Shown: in pieces, positions 27,502 through 36,164 of the stretch
Position numbering within the stretch: position 1 is the first letter of the stretch
Layout: every line of letters begins with the position of its first letter
Assembly: GCA_019695035.1 (NCBI GenBank)
Contig: JAIBAU010000020.1
Span: 1-45,041, forward strand
DNA: 45,041 nucleotides
DNA from: Caulobacteraceae bacterium
GTDB taxonomy: Bacteria; Pseudomonadota; Alphaproteobacteria; Caulobacterales; Caulobacteraceae
Reading direction: 5' to 3'
Program-made: the position numbers and the translations under genes
The notes under the pieces: model-generated
Told to the model about the DNA's origin: nothing
What the model saw: only the letters and a program-made list of their open reading frames with translations
Database searches by the model: none

Positions 27502-28988
27502 GCACCGCCGCCAGCATCGCCGAAGCCGCCCGGCGCTTGATCGACGGGGGACGCCCGGCCGACGCCCAGGCGATGACCGCCGCCCTGGCCGAGAGCCCGA
27601 TGGCCGACGCCCTGCTGCTGGACGCCCATGCGGCCGCGCTCAAGGCGCTGGAGCGGCACATCGAGGCCGAGCCCTACCAGAAGCGGGCGACCCTGAAGGA
27701 CCCGCACAACCGCATCATCTGGCACAACTACGCCGCGCTGCTGAACGACCTCGGCCGTCACGGCGAGGCGCGCAAAGCGGTGGACCAGGCGTTCCGGCTA
27801 GGTCTGGACGCGCCGGAGACCTGGCTGGTCAGCGGTCGCAACTACGTGGGGCTGGAGCAGTTCGATCGCGCCGAGGCCAATTATCGCGAGGCGCTGAAAC
27901 GCCGGCCCGACTACTACGACGCGCACCGCGATCTGGCCCAGCTGATCTGGATGCGCACGGGCGATCCCGACGCCGCGATCGCGCCCCTCGACCAGGCCGG
28001 GCACAGCCTCGCGCTCGCCCCGGTGCGCGCCATGGTGCTCGAGAAGATCGGCCGCCCCGCGGAGGGATACCAGATCCTCCGGCAGGCCGCCGCAGCCGTG
28101 CCCCAGGACCTGCGCCTGCAGCAGGCGCTGGCGAATGCGGCATCGGAAGCCGGGGAGTACGCCGTGGCCCTGCCGGCGGTGGATCGCCTCGTGGCGGCGG
28201 CCGGCAGCCATCCTGCGGTGGTCGAGACGGCCTGCATGGTGTGGCTCGGCGCCGGACGCGCGGCCGACGCTCTGGCCCTGGCCCGGGCACGCCTTGAGGC
28301 CGATCCCATCGACCAGATCGCCATCGGCATGGCCGCCACCGCGGCCCGCATCACCGGCGATCCCGAGTATGAGACCTTCTTCGACTACGACGCCTTCGTG
28401 CAGCCCAAGTCCATCGACATCCCCAAGGGCTGGAAGAGCATCGAGGCCTATCTCGTCGACCTGAAGGCGACCCTGATCCGGCTTCACAAGCTCAAGGCCC
28501 ATCCCTTCGAGAACTCGCTGCGCGGGGGCAGCCAGACCTCGCGCGACCTGCGCTCCTATCCCGAACCGACCATCGAGGCCTTCTTCCGGGCCATCGAGGG
28601 TCCGATCCGCAGCTACATGGAGCGGGTTGGGCAGGGTGACGATCCGATCCGCTCGCGGAACACCGGGCAGTACGCCATCCGCGGCGCCTGGTCGGTTCGG
28701 CTGCGGCCCGGCGGGCACCACGTGGACCACATCCACCCGCAGGGCTGGCTGTCTTCAGCCTTCTACGTCGAAACGCCGGGGGAAGCGCTGGCGCGCGAGT
28801 CGCGGGAGGGCTGGATCAAGTTCGGCCAGCCGCGATTCCGCACGGATCCGCCGCTGGGGCCGGCCCATTTCGTGCGGCCGGCGGCCGGCACCCTGTGCCT
28901 GTTTCCCTCCTACATGTGGCACGGCACGGTGCCCTTCACGACCGAGGAGAGCCGCATGACCATCGCCTTCGACGTGGTGCCGGCTTGA
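27498..28988 (+). CDS. TPR protein with C-terminal 2OG-Fe(II) oxygenase domain
   Basis: A 496-residue protein. Residues 1-270 or so are TPR-like helical repeats (for example NRIIWHNYAALLNDLGRHGEARKAV, then NYVGLEQFDRAEANYREALKRRP). The C-terminal 200 residues contain SVRLRPGGHHVDHIHPQGWLSSAFYVETP and, near the end, LFPSYMWHGTVPFTTEESRMTIAFDVVP, giving the His/Asp, His and Arg pattern of the putative 2OG-Fe(II) oxygenase family (PF13759 type). Such enzymes hydroxylate or demethylate substrates using 2-oxoglutarate. The target is unknown; TPRs suggest a protein or peptide partner. The GTG start overlaps the upstream stop by four bases. Confidence 0.85.
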   Translation: MSTAASIAEAARRLIDGGRPADAQAMTAALAESPMADALLLDAHAAALKALERHIEAEPYQKRATLKDPHNRIIWHNYAALLNDLGRHGEARKAVDQAFRLGLDAPETWLVSGRNYVGLEQFDRAEANYREALKRRPDYYDAHRDLAQLIWMRTGDPDAAIAPLDQAGHSLALAPVRAMVLEKIGRPAEGYQILRQAAAAVPQDLRLQQALANAASEAGEYAVALPAVDRLVAAAGSHPAVVETACMVWLGAGRAADALALARARLEADPIDQIAIGMAATAARITGDPEYETFFDYDAFVQPKSIDIPKGWKSIEAYLVDLKATLIRLHKLKAHPFENSLRGGSQTSRDLRSYPEPTIEAFFRAIEGPIRSYMERVGQGDDPIRSRNTGQYAIRGAWSVRLRPGGHHVDHIHPQGWLSSAFYVETPGEALARESREGWIKFGQPRFRTDPPLGPAHFVRPAAGTLCLFPSYMWHGTVPFTTEESRMTIAFDVVPA

Positions 28989-29659
28989 GCGTGAGGCTGG
29001 CCGTCTTCGACATCGACGGCACCCTGGTCGACAGTCGCGAGATCATCCATCGCGCCGCCTGCGAGGCGTCGGCGGATCTTGGCCTGCCCGAGCCCTCCTA
29101 CGAGCGCGTCCGCCGCATGGTCGGTCTGTCGCTGAGGGAGGCGTTGGCCACTCTGGAGCCCGACCTGAGGGACGCCGACCTTGACCATTTCGTGGGCCGC
29201 TACCAGGCGGCCTTCCTTCAGATGCACGAACAGCCGGGGTTCAGCGAGCCCCTCTACGACGGAGCGGAGGCGCTGCTGCACCGGCTGCGCCGCGACGGCT
29301 GGACCCTTTCGATGGCGACCGGCAAGTCGCGCCGGGGGGTCGGCCGCTGGCTGAAGCGGGACGGCTGGGGCGAGCTCTTCGCCTCGACCCACTGCGCCGA
29401 CGACGGCCCGGGCAAGCCGGACCCCGCCATGCTGACGGCCGCCATGCAGGCCAGCGGGGCGCATCCGGGACAAACGGTGATGATCGGCGACACCAGCCAC
29501 GACATGCTGATGGCGTTGAACGCGGGGGTGCGGGCCCAGGGCGTGGCCTGGGGCTTCCAGACCGCCGAGGAGGTGCGCGCGTCCGGCGCCCATCACGTGG
29601 CCGAGACGTTCGAGGAGCTTGAGGCCGAGTTGCACCGCTTCGCAGCGGCCTTCGCATGA
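28985..29659 (+). CDS. HAD-IA family phosphatase (phosphoglycolate phosphatase-like)
   Basis: About 224 residues. Motif I is VFDIDGTLVDSR (nucleophile and acid/base Asp), motif II is in SMATGKSRRG, the Lys of motif III is in GPGKPDPAML, and motif IV is MIGDTSHDMLMALNAG. A helical cap follows motif I. This is the type found beside rluC and ATP12 genes in many alphaproteobacteria. TTG 28985 (four-base overlap with the upstream stop) and GTG 28991 are both possible starts; neither has a clear ribosome binding site. The 3' end overlaps the next ATG by four bases. Confidence 0.9.
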   Translation: MSVRLAVFDIDGTLVDSREIIHRAACEASADLGLPEPSYERVRRMVGLSLREALATLEPDLRDADLDHFVGRYQAAFLQMHEQPGFSEPLYDGAEALLHRLRRDGWTLSMATGKSRRGVGRWLKRDGWGELFASTHCADDGPGKPDPAMLTAAMQASGAHPGQTVMIGDTSHDMLMALNAGVRAQGVAWGFQTAEEVRASGAHHVAETFEELEAELHRFAAAFA

Positions 29660-29901
29660 TGCGCATGGGCGTGGCGACCATCATGGCGGTGGCGGACGAG
29701 GGGGTGACCCTGGCGGACGGCCGCATCGCCGCCCTGTTCGAGCTTCTGGTCCGTCCCCCGGGCGGTCACGCCTTCACGGCGACGGCGCGGGCGCTGCTCG
29801 ACGGCCGCCAGCAATTGGGGCGGCTGCAGCCCGGGAGGGACGTGCCTGTGCGGCTGTACGGTCCACGCCGGGTCGTGTTGGACCTCGCCCCGAAGGACTA
29901 G
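29656..29901 (+). CDS. Small protein of unknown function
   Basis: An 81-residue, probably all-beta protein. The pattern DEGVTLADGRIAALFELLVRPPGG...ALLDGRQQLGRLQPGRDVPVRLYGPRRVVLDLAP resembles small beta domains found in some bacterial membrane-associated proteins (strand, turn, 'L..LqPG..vpVr..p...v.ldl'), but I cannot name the family. It has no signal peptide. Its ATGA overlap with the HAD gene supports that it is a real, coupled gene. Its stop interlocks with the opposing TPR gene at CTAG 29898-29901. Confidence 0.65.
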   Translation: MMRMGVATIMAVADEGVTLADGRIAALFELLVRPPGGHAFTATARALLDGRQQLGRLQPGRDVPVRLYGPRRVVLDLAPKD

Positions 29902-30617
29902 GTCCCGGGCGCGGGCGTGTTCGAGTCCGTGGGCCTGGACTGCACCACCGGCCCCCGCGGCCGGCGTTCGCCGCCCGCCCGCAGCTCTGCGATGTACTCC
30001 AGCTCCTGCAGGGCGATTTCGCTGTTGGGTTCGTAGCGCAAGGATTCGCGCAGGGTGCGCTCGGCGTCGTCCAGCCGCTCCAGGTCGATCATCGCCGAGG
30101 CGCGCACCCGAAGCAGGCGCGCGCGCTCGAAGTTCGACGCCGATCCCGGATTGACCGCCGCCGCATCGGTGATCGCCACCGCCTCCGCGGCCTGGTTCTG
30201 CATCAGCATGGCGGTCCCGGCCTCGGCCGCCAGGGTCGCGTTGGCAGGATCCATCACCAGGCCGCGCCGTAGCGCCTCCTCCGCCTCGGCGCCCCGGCCG
30301 AACTCGACGCGCGCGGCGCCCAGCATCATCGCGGCCATGGGATAGGGCGACTCGGCCCACTGCTCGGCGGTCAACCCGCAGGCCCGCAGTTCGTCCGCGT
30401 CGGCCGGCGCATGGCTGATCACCTCCTCGAGGCTGGCCATCTCGCCGCGGAGCCCGTCGTAGCCGTTCGCCTGGAAGGCGTCCTGGGCGGCGATGAGTGC
30501 GGCGGCGTCGCGTCCCCATTGGTCGCGGTCCCGCGCATGGCACACCGGCTCGGCGGCGGATGGGGCCGCGGCGGCCAGACCCGCAGCGAGCGCGGCGGCG
30601 AGCAGGAACGATCGCAT
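29898..30617 (-). CDS. Exported TPR-repeat protein
   Basis: A 239-residue periplasmic protein: a signal peptide (MRSFLLAAALAAGLAAAAPSA) and then helical repeats such as GAARVEFGRGAEAEEALRRGLVMDPANATLAAEAG and ASAMIDLERLDDAERTLRESLRYEPNSEIALQELE. The C terminus is Pro/Thr-rich. TPRs mediate protein contacts, and the partner is unknown. It is encoded against the flanking genes and its stop codon interlocks with the preceding small gene. Confidence 0.8.
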   Translation of the reverse strand: MRSFLLAAALAAGLAAAAPSAAEPVCHARDRDQWGRDAAALIAAQDAFQANGYDGLRGEMASLEEVISHAPADADELRACGLTAEQWAESPYPMAAMMLGAARVEFGRGAEAEEALRRGLVMDPANATLAAEAGTAMLMQNQAAEAVAITDAAAVNPGSASNFERARLLRVRASAMIDLERLDDAERTLRESLRYEPNSEIALQELEYIAELRAGGERRPRGPVVQSRPTDSNTPAPGT

Positions 30618-30742
30618 GGACGGCCTCTTCGGATGACGGGGGCCGAGCTTGGCGCGACGCGGCGCGGCTGTCGAGCCGCACGGACCCTCTCGCGGCGCGC
30701 GCGGTTGAAGGCTATGACCCGCCCTCCGTCCCGAGCCAGTCC

Positions 30743-31480
30743 ATGCCCTTCAACCGCGCCAAGCCAGAGAACCTCGAACGCATCCGCCGCTTCTGGAAGG
30801 AAGCCGCGCCCGGGCCCCGCGGCGAAGACGGCTGGCCCGTATTGCTCGACGGCCGCCAGGCGAAGACGCCGGGCGGCAAGCCGCTGGTCCTGCCCACCGA
30901 GGCCCTGGCGGTCCTGGTCGCTGCCGAATGGGCCGCCCAGGGCGAACATATGGAGCTGGCGTCCATGGCGGCCACCCGGCTGGCCCATACGGCGATCGAG
31001 ACCGTGCCGGACAAACGCGAGGCCGTCGCCGGCGAGGTCGGTCGCTATGCCGGAGCCGACCTGCTCTGCTACCACGCCGAGGATCCCCAGGCCCTGGCGG
31101 ACCTGCACGCGCAGCGGTGGACCCCGGAGTTGGCCTGGGCCGAGCAGGCGCTTGGAGTGTCGCTGGTCGCGACCGCAGGCGTCATCCATCGGCCGCAGCC
31201 GCCGGATTCGATCGCGCGGGTGAAGGCGTTGGCGCTGGCGCTGGACGACTTCGCCCTCACAGCCCTGGCGGTGGCGACGCCGCTGTTCGGCTCAGCGGTC
31301 CTTGCGTTGGGCCTGCAGCGCGGCCGATTGAGCGGTGACGAGGCCTTCGATCTGTCGCGCCTCGACGAGGCGTTCCAGGAGGAGCGCTGGGGCCTCGACG
31401 AGGAGGCGGCCGAACGGACCGCCAACCGCCGCCGCGAAGCGCAGGCGCTCGACGCCTGGTTCAAGGCCCTGAGGCCCTAG
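30743..31480 (+). CDS. ATP12 family chaperone (F1-ATPase assembly)
   Basis: A 245-residue protein matching the ATP12 family, chaperones that bind the F1 alpha subunit until it joins beta; bacterial members occur mainly in alphaproteobacteria. Diagnostic blocks are GWPVLLDGRQAKTPGGKPLVLPTEALA, VAAEWAAQG, TRLAHTAIE, YAGADLLCYHAEDP and the C-terminal AFDLSRLDEAFQEERWGLDEEA. The ATG at 30743 starts the conserved region; the upstream extension of the frame has no family similarity and overlaps the divergent gene. It has no Shine-Dalgarno sequence. crcB-rluC-HAD-ATP12 is a recurring alphaproteobacterial neighbourhood. Confidence 0.92.
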   Translation: MPFNRAKPENLERIRRFWKEAAPGPRGEDGWPVLLDGRQAKTPGGKPLVLPTEALAVLVAAEWAAQGEHMELASMAATRLAHTAIETVPDKREAVAGEVGRYAGADLLCYHAEDPQALADLHAQRWTPELAWAEQALGVSLVATAGVIHRPQPPDSIARVKALALALDDFALTALAVATPLFGSAVLALGLQRGRLSGDEAFDLSRLDEAFQEERWGLDEEAAERTANRRREAQALDAWFKALRP

Positions 31481-31572
31481 AGGCGGCCCGCCGTCGCCGT
31501 GATGACAGGGCGCTTGCGCCCGCCGCCGCCCCCTCTTAAGCCGGGCTCTGACGCTTTCAGGGACGCCTTTCC

Positions 31573-33108
31573 ATGCAACATATCCTCGAAGAGCTCGAGA
31601 AGCGGCGCGAACAGGCCCGCATGGGCGGCGGCGAGAAGCGCATCGCCTCGCAGCACGGGAAGGGCAAGCTGACCGCCCGCGAACGCATCGAGGTCCTGCT
31701 CGACGAGGGCTCCTTCGAAGAGACCGACATGTTCGTGGAGCACCGTTGCACGGACTTCGGCATGGAGAACCAGCGCGTTCCGGGTGACGGCGTGGTCACG
31801 GGCTGGGGAACGATTTCGGGGCGCCTGGTCTATGTCTTCTCCAAGGATTTCACGGTCTTCGGCGGGTCTCTTTCGGGTGCGCATGCGGCCAAGATCGTGA
31901 AACTGCAGAAGATGGCGATCACCAATGGCGCGCCCATCATCGGCATCTTCGACGCTGGCGGCGCGCGCATCCAGGAGGGCGTCGAGAGCCTGGCCGGCTA
32001 TGCCGACATCTTCCTGCAGAACGTGCTGGCGTCGGGCGTGGTGCCGCAGATCAGCGTTATCATGGGCCCCTGCGCGGGCGGCGACGTCTACTCCCCGGCG
32101 ATGACCGACTTCATCTTCATGGTCCGCGACACCAGCTACATGTACGTGACCGGTCCCGACGTGGTGAAGACCGTCACCAACGAGGTAGTCACCCACGAGG
32201 ACCTCGGCGGCGCCAAGGTGCACGCGCAGAAGTCGGGCGTGGCGGACGGGGCCTTCGACAATGACCTGGAGGCCCTGACCCAGGTGCGCCGCCTCATCGA
32301 GTTCCTCCCCGGCTCCAACCGCGACCGGGCTCCCGAGTGGGAGAGCTTCGATGATCCGCTGCGCGACGAACCGTCGCTGGACAGCCTTGTGCCGTCCAAT
32401 CCGAACAAGCCCTACGACATGAAGGAGCTGATCCTGAAGGTCTTGGATGAACAGGACTTCTTCGAGATCTCAGCGGATTACGCGAAAAATATCATCTGCG
32501 GCTTCGGCCGGCTCGAGGGCAAGACGGTCGGCGTCGTCGCCAACCAGCCCCAGGTCCTGGCCGGCGTGCTCGACATCGACAGCTCCAAAAAGGCGGCGCG
32601 CTTCGTGCGCTTCTGCGACGCCTTCAACATTCCGATCCTTACCTTCGTCGACGTGCCCGGTTTCATGCCGGGGACGAAGCAGGAGTACGGGGGCCTGATC
32701 AAACACGGGGCCAAGCTGCTGTTCGCCTATGCCGAAGCGACCGTGCCCAAGGTGACGGTGATCACCCGCAAGGCCTACGGCGGCGCCTATGACGTGATGA
32801 GCTCCAAGCACCTGCGCGGGGATGTGAACTACGCTTGGCCCACCGCCGAGATCGCGGTCATGGGCGCCAAGGGGGCGGTGGAGATCATCTTCCGCGCCGA
32901 GGCCAAGAGCGACCCCGCCGCGCTGGCCGAGCGCGAGGCCGAGTACAAGGCCCGCTTCGCCAATCCCTTCGTGGCCGCCCAGCGCGGCTTCATCGACGAT
33001 GTGATCATGCCGCACGGCACCCGCCGGCGTGTGGTGAAGGCTTTCCGGACGCTCGAGAACAAGCAGCTCGAGAACCCCTGGAAGAAGCACGACAACATTC
33101 CGCTCTGA
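31573..33108 (+). CDS. pccB: Propionyl-CoA carboxylase beta chain (carboxyltransferase)
   Basis: A 511-residue carboxyltransferase that moves CO2 from biotin to propionyl-CoA, giving methylmalonyl-CoA. It has two crotonase-like halves: the first carries [37 protein letters not shown] and [21 protein letters not shown]; the second carries [25 protein letters not shown] and [15 protein letters not shown]. The latter (Asp in the acyl pocket region, VPGFMPG..QE) is typical of PccB rather than AccD. The alpha subunit gene is 4.7 kb downstream on the same strand, unusually separated. Confidence 0.95.
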   Translation: MQHILEELEKRREQARMGGGEKRIASQHGKGKLTARERIEVLLDEGSFEETDMFVEHRCTDFGMENQRVPGDGVVTGWGTISGRLVYVFSKDFTVFGGSLSGAHAAKIVKLQKMAITNGAPIIGIFDAGGARIQEGVESLAGYADIFLQNVLASGVVPQISVIMGPCAGGDVYSPAMTDFIFMVRDTSYMYVTGPDVVKTVTNEVVTHEDLGGAKVHAQKSGVADGAFDNDLEALTQVRRLIEFLPGSNRDRAPEWESFDDPLRDEPSLDSLVPSNPNKPYDMKELILKVLDEQDFFEISADYAKNIICGFGRLEGKTVGVVANQPQVLAGVLDIDSSKKAARFVRFCDAFNIPILTFVDVPGFMPGTKQEYGGLIKHGAKLLFAYAEATVPKVTVITRKAYGGAYDVMSSKHLRGDVNYAWPTAEIAVMGAKGAVEIIFRAEAKSDPAALAEREAEYKARFANPFVAAQRGFIDDVIMPHGTRRRVVKAFRTLENKQLENPWKKHDNIPL

Positions 33109-33133
33109 CGCCGGCGGTCGGCCGGAGGGAAGA

Positions 33134-33631
33134 CTAGAAGCCGCCCCAGTCGTGCAGGTACTTCATCGCGGTCTCCGCGGTGATCCCGTTCTGTTGTTCA
33201 CGCGCCAGGGGATGGTCGGTGGGTTCGAGCACCAGCAGCGGACGCATGGCCTGGCCCTGCGGCCGGACCTCGACCTTCAGGTTGACGGAGTCTTCGTAGC
33301 CCGGGAGGGCGTTGGCCAGCCAGCCGTAGAACACGCCCATCGCGGTGGCGTTGAAGTCCATGTAGGTGGTCCGGTACTTCCACCAGTTGTCCTTGCTGAT
33401 CGCCACCCAGACGCCGAACTCGAGCGGATTGTCGGGCTCGCCCAGCACCGGGATCTGCAGGCGCGCCCGGATCAGAAAGTGCTCGTCCTTGTAGCGGCAC
33501 AGGTCCGGACCCAGATCGAAGTTCTTGCGCTCCTCCGCGTCGGCGGCCTTCCAGAAGGTCGGGCCCTCGAAGGCGTAGACCGGCAGCTCGTCGTGCGACT
33601 TGCCGCACGTGGGACAGGTAAACTTGCTCAT
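33134..33631 (-). CDS. DUF2199 domain protein
   Basis: A 165-residue cytoplasmic protein. The N terminus FTCPTCGKSHDELPVYAFEGP carries a CxxCxxxH motif likely to bind zinc, followed by CRYKDEHFLIRARLQIPVLGEPDNPLEFGVWVAIS and a C-terminal LLVLEPTDHPLAREQQNGIT. This is the DUF2199 layout; no function is known. Encoded against pccB with 25 bases between the stops. Confidence 0.82.
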   Translation of the reverse strand: MSKFTCPTCGKSHDELPVYAFEGPTFWKAADAEERKNFDLGPDLCRYKDEHFLIRARLQIPVLGEPDNPLEFGVWVAISKDNWWKYRTTYMDFNATAMGVFYGWLANALPGYEDSVNLKVEVRPQGQAMRPLLVLEPTDHPLAREQQNGITAETAMKYLHDWGGF

Positions 33632-33724
33632 GGCAAAGCCGTCTAGCGAGCGTCGCGGTTCCGGTCCACCGGTCTAGGTCGCAGAGCGACAAAATCGCGC
33701 CCCTCTCGCCTGAAGCGGGATGGG

Positions 33725-34234
33725 TCAGCGGCGGACTGCGGCCTCGGCGCCCGCGCGGGCGCATTGGGCGTCCTGGGCGCTGCTCGCTCCGCTGACGCCG
33801 ACGGCGCCGACGATCTTGCCCCCGGCCAAGATGAGGATGCCGCCCTCGACCGACGCGACCCCCTCGAAGCTGAGGGAGCCGAGGCGCCCCGCGGCAAGGC
33901 TGTCGGCGAAGGCCTTGGAGTCACGCCGGAAGCGGGCGGCTGTCCAGGCCTTCTGGCGCGAGACCTCAATGGAGCCGTACTGCACTCCGTCCATGCGCTC
34001 GAAGGCGATCAGTTCGCCGTGGGTGTCGACCACCGACACGGCGACGGTCCAGCCGTTGGCGCGGGCCTCGGCCATGGCGGCGTCGATGGCGCGGCGGGCG
34101 GCGGCGGCGTCGATGTCCTGGCCGTAGGGCGGGGCGGGCGGCTGGAGGGCTTGTGGTGCGGGGCCGGCCGCAGGCTGGGCCAGAGACGGCGAGGCGAGAG
34201 AGAGGAGGGCGGCGGCGAGCAGGATCGGGCGCAT
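33725..34234 (-). CDS. Exported GlcG/HbpS-like haem-binding family protein
   Basis: A 169-residue protein with a signal peptide (ILLAAALLSLASPSLAQP) and a Pro-rich linker. The domain has ARRAIDAAMAEARANGWTVAVSVVDTHGELIAFERMDGV, KAWTAARFRRDSKA and GGILILAGGKIVGAVGVSGASSAQDAQCARAGAEA, the GlcG/HbpS fold. HbpS of Streptomyces binds haem and senses redox stress, but many members have no known ligand. Divergent from the metallo-beta-lactamase gene. Confidence 0.87.
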   Translation of the reverse strand: MRPILLAAALLSLASPSLAQPAAGPAPQALQPPAPPYGQDIDAAAARRAIDAAMAEARANGWTVAVSVVDTHGELIAFERMDGVQYGSIEVSRQKAWTAARFRRDSKAFADSLAAGRLGSLSFEGVASVEGGILILAGGKIVGAVGVSGASSAQDAQCARAGAEAAVRR

Positions 34235-34363
34235 GGCGGTCTCCAGAGCGGGCGCGCAAGGTCGTGTCGCGGGAACGGGCGGTCAAGCGCCTCGCATGAC
34301 CAAAGCTTAACTGGCGGCCGGCCCGGCCGAAACCGACACTCGGCGGCAGGCCGGGGAGGAAGC

Positions 34364-35557
34364 ATGACCAAGACCGTCGCCATCGCCGCTGCGGCCCGAA
34401 TGTTCGCGGGTTTCGGCGTCCTGTGGCTGGCTGTGGCGAGCTTCGCGGTCGCCTTGGCCCATGCCGACGCGCCGCCCAAGCCCGACCCCTACATCCCGCC
34501 CGCAACGGGGCCAACGCCGGGGGACGGCTACTATGAGACCATCGAGTCGGTCGCGCCCGGCGTCTGGACCATCCGGCAGGCCTCGTCCTTCCACCTGCAG
34601 CCGATCGGCAACGTCACCGTGATCGACCAGGCCGATGGCCTCGTGCTCGTCGACGGTGGGGGATCTCCGGGCTCGGCGCGGCGCATCGCGGCGCTTATCC
34701 GTTCCGTCAGCCGCAAGCCAGTTAAGGCCCTGGTCGTCACACATTGGCACGGCGACCATTCCCTGGGCTTCGGCGCCTTGCAGCAGTTGTGGCCGGACAT
34801 GCGGGTCATCGCGACCGTGCAGACCCGCGACCGTCTGGTCACCTCGATGGACTTCTACGCGCAAGGGGCGCCGGACCAGGCCCACACGGCGGCCTTCCTG
34901 GAGCGTATCGACGGGTTCTCGGCCTTCCTGCGCGAGGCGGCGGTGAATCCGACCATCAGCCAGGCGGACCGTGACGGCTACGCCCAGGCGGCGCGCGAGT
35001 TCGTCGCCTATCGCAGGGACGCCGAAGGCGCCTTCATCGGTCGCGTCACCGAAACCTTCGAGACCGAGCTGGCCCTCCCGGACGCCAGACGGCCGATCCT
35101 GTTCAGGCGCCCGGGCCGCGGGAACACCGACGGCGATGCCTACGCCTGGCTGCCGCGCCAGAGGATCGCCGTCACCGGCGATCTGGTGATTGCGCCGGTG
35201 CCCTTCGGCTTCAACGCCTATCCACGCGACTGGGCGGCGGCGCTGAGGCAGATCGCGGCCCTGGAGCCGAAGATCCTCGTTCCGGGACACGGCGCGGTGC
35301 AGCGCGACGGAGCGTACCTGGCCCGGCTCAGCGGACTGATCGAGACTTCACGCGACCGCGTGGGCCGGGCGCTGGCGGACAGGCCGCTGTCGCTCGATGA
35401 GGCCAAGGCCAAGGTCGACCTTGCGGATCAGGCGGCCGCGTTTGCGGGCGGCGATCCCTGGCTGGCCAAGTGGTTCAAGCGCTACTGGACCGATCCCTTC
35501 GTGGAGGCCTGCTGGAAGGAGGCCACGGGCCAGCCTATCGAGCAGGGGCACGGCTAG
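34364..35557 (+). CDS. Exported metallo-beta-lactamase fold hydrolase
   Basis: A 397-residue protein with an N-terminal signal/anchor (FGVLWLAVASFAVALAHA). The binuclear zinc motif is H127-W-H129-G-D131-H132 (VVTHWHGDHSLGF); later ligands are GNTDGDAYAWLPRQRIAVTGDLV and LVPGHGAVQ. A long insert of about 100 residues separates the HxHxDH block from GDL. It belongs to the broad MBL-fold hydrolase group; beta-lactamase activity should not be assumed. GGGGAGGA at 34353-34360 is an excellent ribosome binding site. Stop interlocks with msrB (CTAG 35554-35557). Confidence 0.9.
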   Translation: MTKTVAIAAAARMFAGFGVLWLAVASFAVALAHADAPPKPDPYIPPATGPTPGDGYYETIESVAPGVWTIRQASSFHLQPIGNVTVIDQADGLVLVDGGGSPGSARRIAALIRSVSRKPVKALVVTHWHGDHSLGFGALQQLWPDMRVIATVQTRDRLVTSMDFYAQGAPDQAHTAAFLERIDGFSAFLREAAVNPTISQADRDGYAQAAREFVAYRRDAEGAFIGRVTETFETELALPDARRPILFRRPGRGNTDGDAYAWLPRQRIAVTGDLVIAPVPFGFNAYPRDWAAALRQIAALEPKILVPGHGAVQRDGAYLARLSGLIETSRDRVGRALADRPLSLDEAKAKVDLADQAAAFAGGDPWLAKWFKRYWTDPFVEACWKEATGQPIEQGHG

Positions 35558-36027
35558 GCCGGCGCGAGGGTGTCTCCCCGCGCGAGGGGATCGCGCAGCG
35601 GCTCGCCGTCGGGCACGAATTCCAGCGCCACCGAATTGATGCAGTAGCGCAGACCCGTCGGCGGAGGACCGTCAGGGAAGACGTGGCCCTGGTGGCTGCC
35701 GCACCGGGCGCAGACGGTCTCGGTCCGGACCATGCCGTAGCTGGTGTCGCGGATCAGGGTCAGATGGGCCTCGTCGTAAGGCGCGTTGAAGCTGGGCCAG
35801 CCGGTGCCGCTCTCGAACTTGGTCTTGCCGCCGAACAGCGGCAGGCCGCAGAGGCGGCAGCAGAATACGCCCGGTCGCTTTTCGCCGAGCAGCACGCCGC
35901 AGAAGGGAGCCTCCGTGCCGTGCTTGAGCAGCACGTCGCGCTCTTCGGCGGTCAGGCCCGCCTCGAGACGCTCGCGGTCGGCGGCGGAGGGCGCGGTCAG
36001 GTCGAAGCCGGCGGGCGATCGGGTCAT
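35554..36027 (-). CDS. msrB: Peptide-methionine (R)-S-oxide reductase MsrB
   Basis: A 157-residue repair enzyme that reduces the R form of methionine sulfoxide in proteins. Zinc Cys pairs are in CCRLCGLPLF and CARCGSHQGHVF; the catalytic Cys is in RYCINSVALEF; KFESGTGWPSF is the family signature. The ATG at 36027, with GGAG six bases upstream, is preferred to 36069, which would add a non-family stretch. No export signal is visible, so cytoplasmic. Confidence 0.95.
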   Translation of the reverse strand: MTRSPAGFDLTAPSAADRERLEAGLTAEERDVLLKHGTEAPFCGVLLGEKRPGVFCCRLCGLPLFGGKTKFESGTGWPSFNAPYDEAHLTLIRDTSYGMVRTETVCARCGSHQGHVFPDGPPPTGLRYCINSVALEFVPDGEPLRDPLARGDTLAPA

Positions 36028-36108
36028 GGAAGTCTCCGGAGCGGGAGGGCGACGCAGGTCGCGCGTCATCTATAACGCCTGCTATTCGGCCGTGCTCCGG
36101 AAAGGTTA

Positions 36109-36138
36109 CGGCCCGCCTCCCTCTCGGGAAGCGGGCCG
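36109..36138 (-). terminator. Hairpin behind the S41-like gene (minus strand)
   Basis: CGGCCCGCCTCCC (36109-36121) pairs with GGGAAGCGGGCCG (36126-36138) around TCTC, a 13-bp stem with one G-T pair. On the minus strand it lies 26 bases after the stop at 36165 and is followed by TAACCTTT, a weak T run. It probably ends or stabilises that transcript. Confidence 0.5.
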
Positions 36139-36164
36139 CAATGCCTTGGGCCTGGACGCCTCGA

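Noticed and set aside
34300..34330. CtrA binding site (TTAA-N7-TTAA) in the divergent region
   Set aside because: Only a single TTAA half-site is present; no full site was found in any intergenic region I read.
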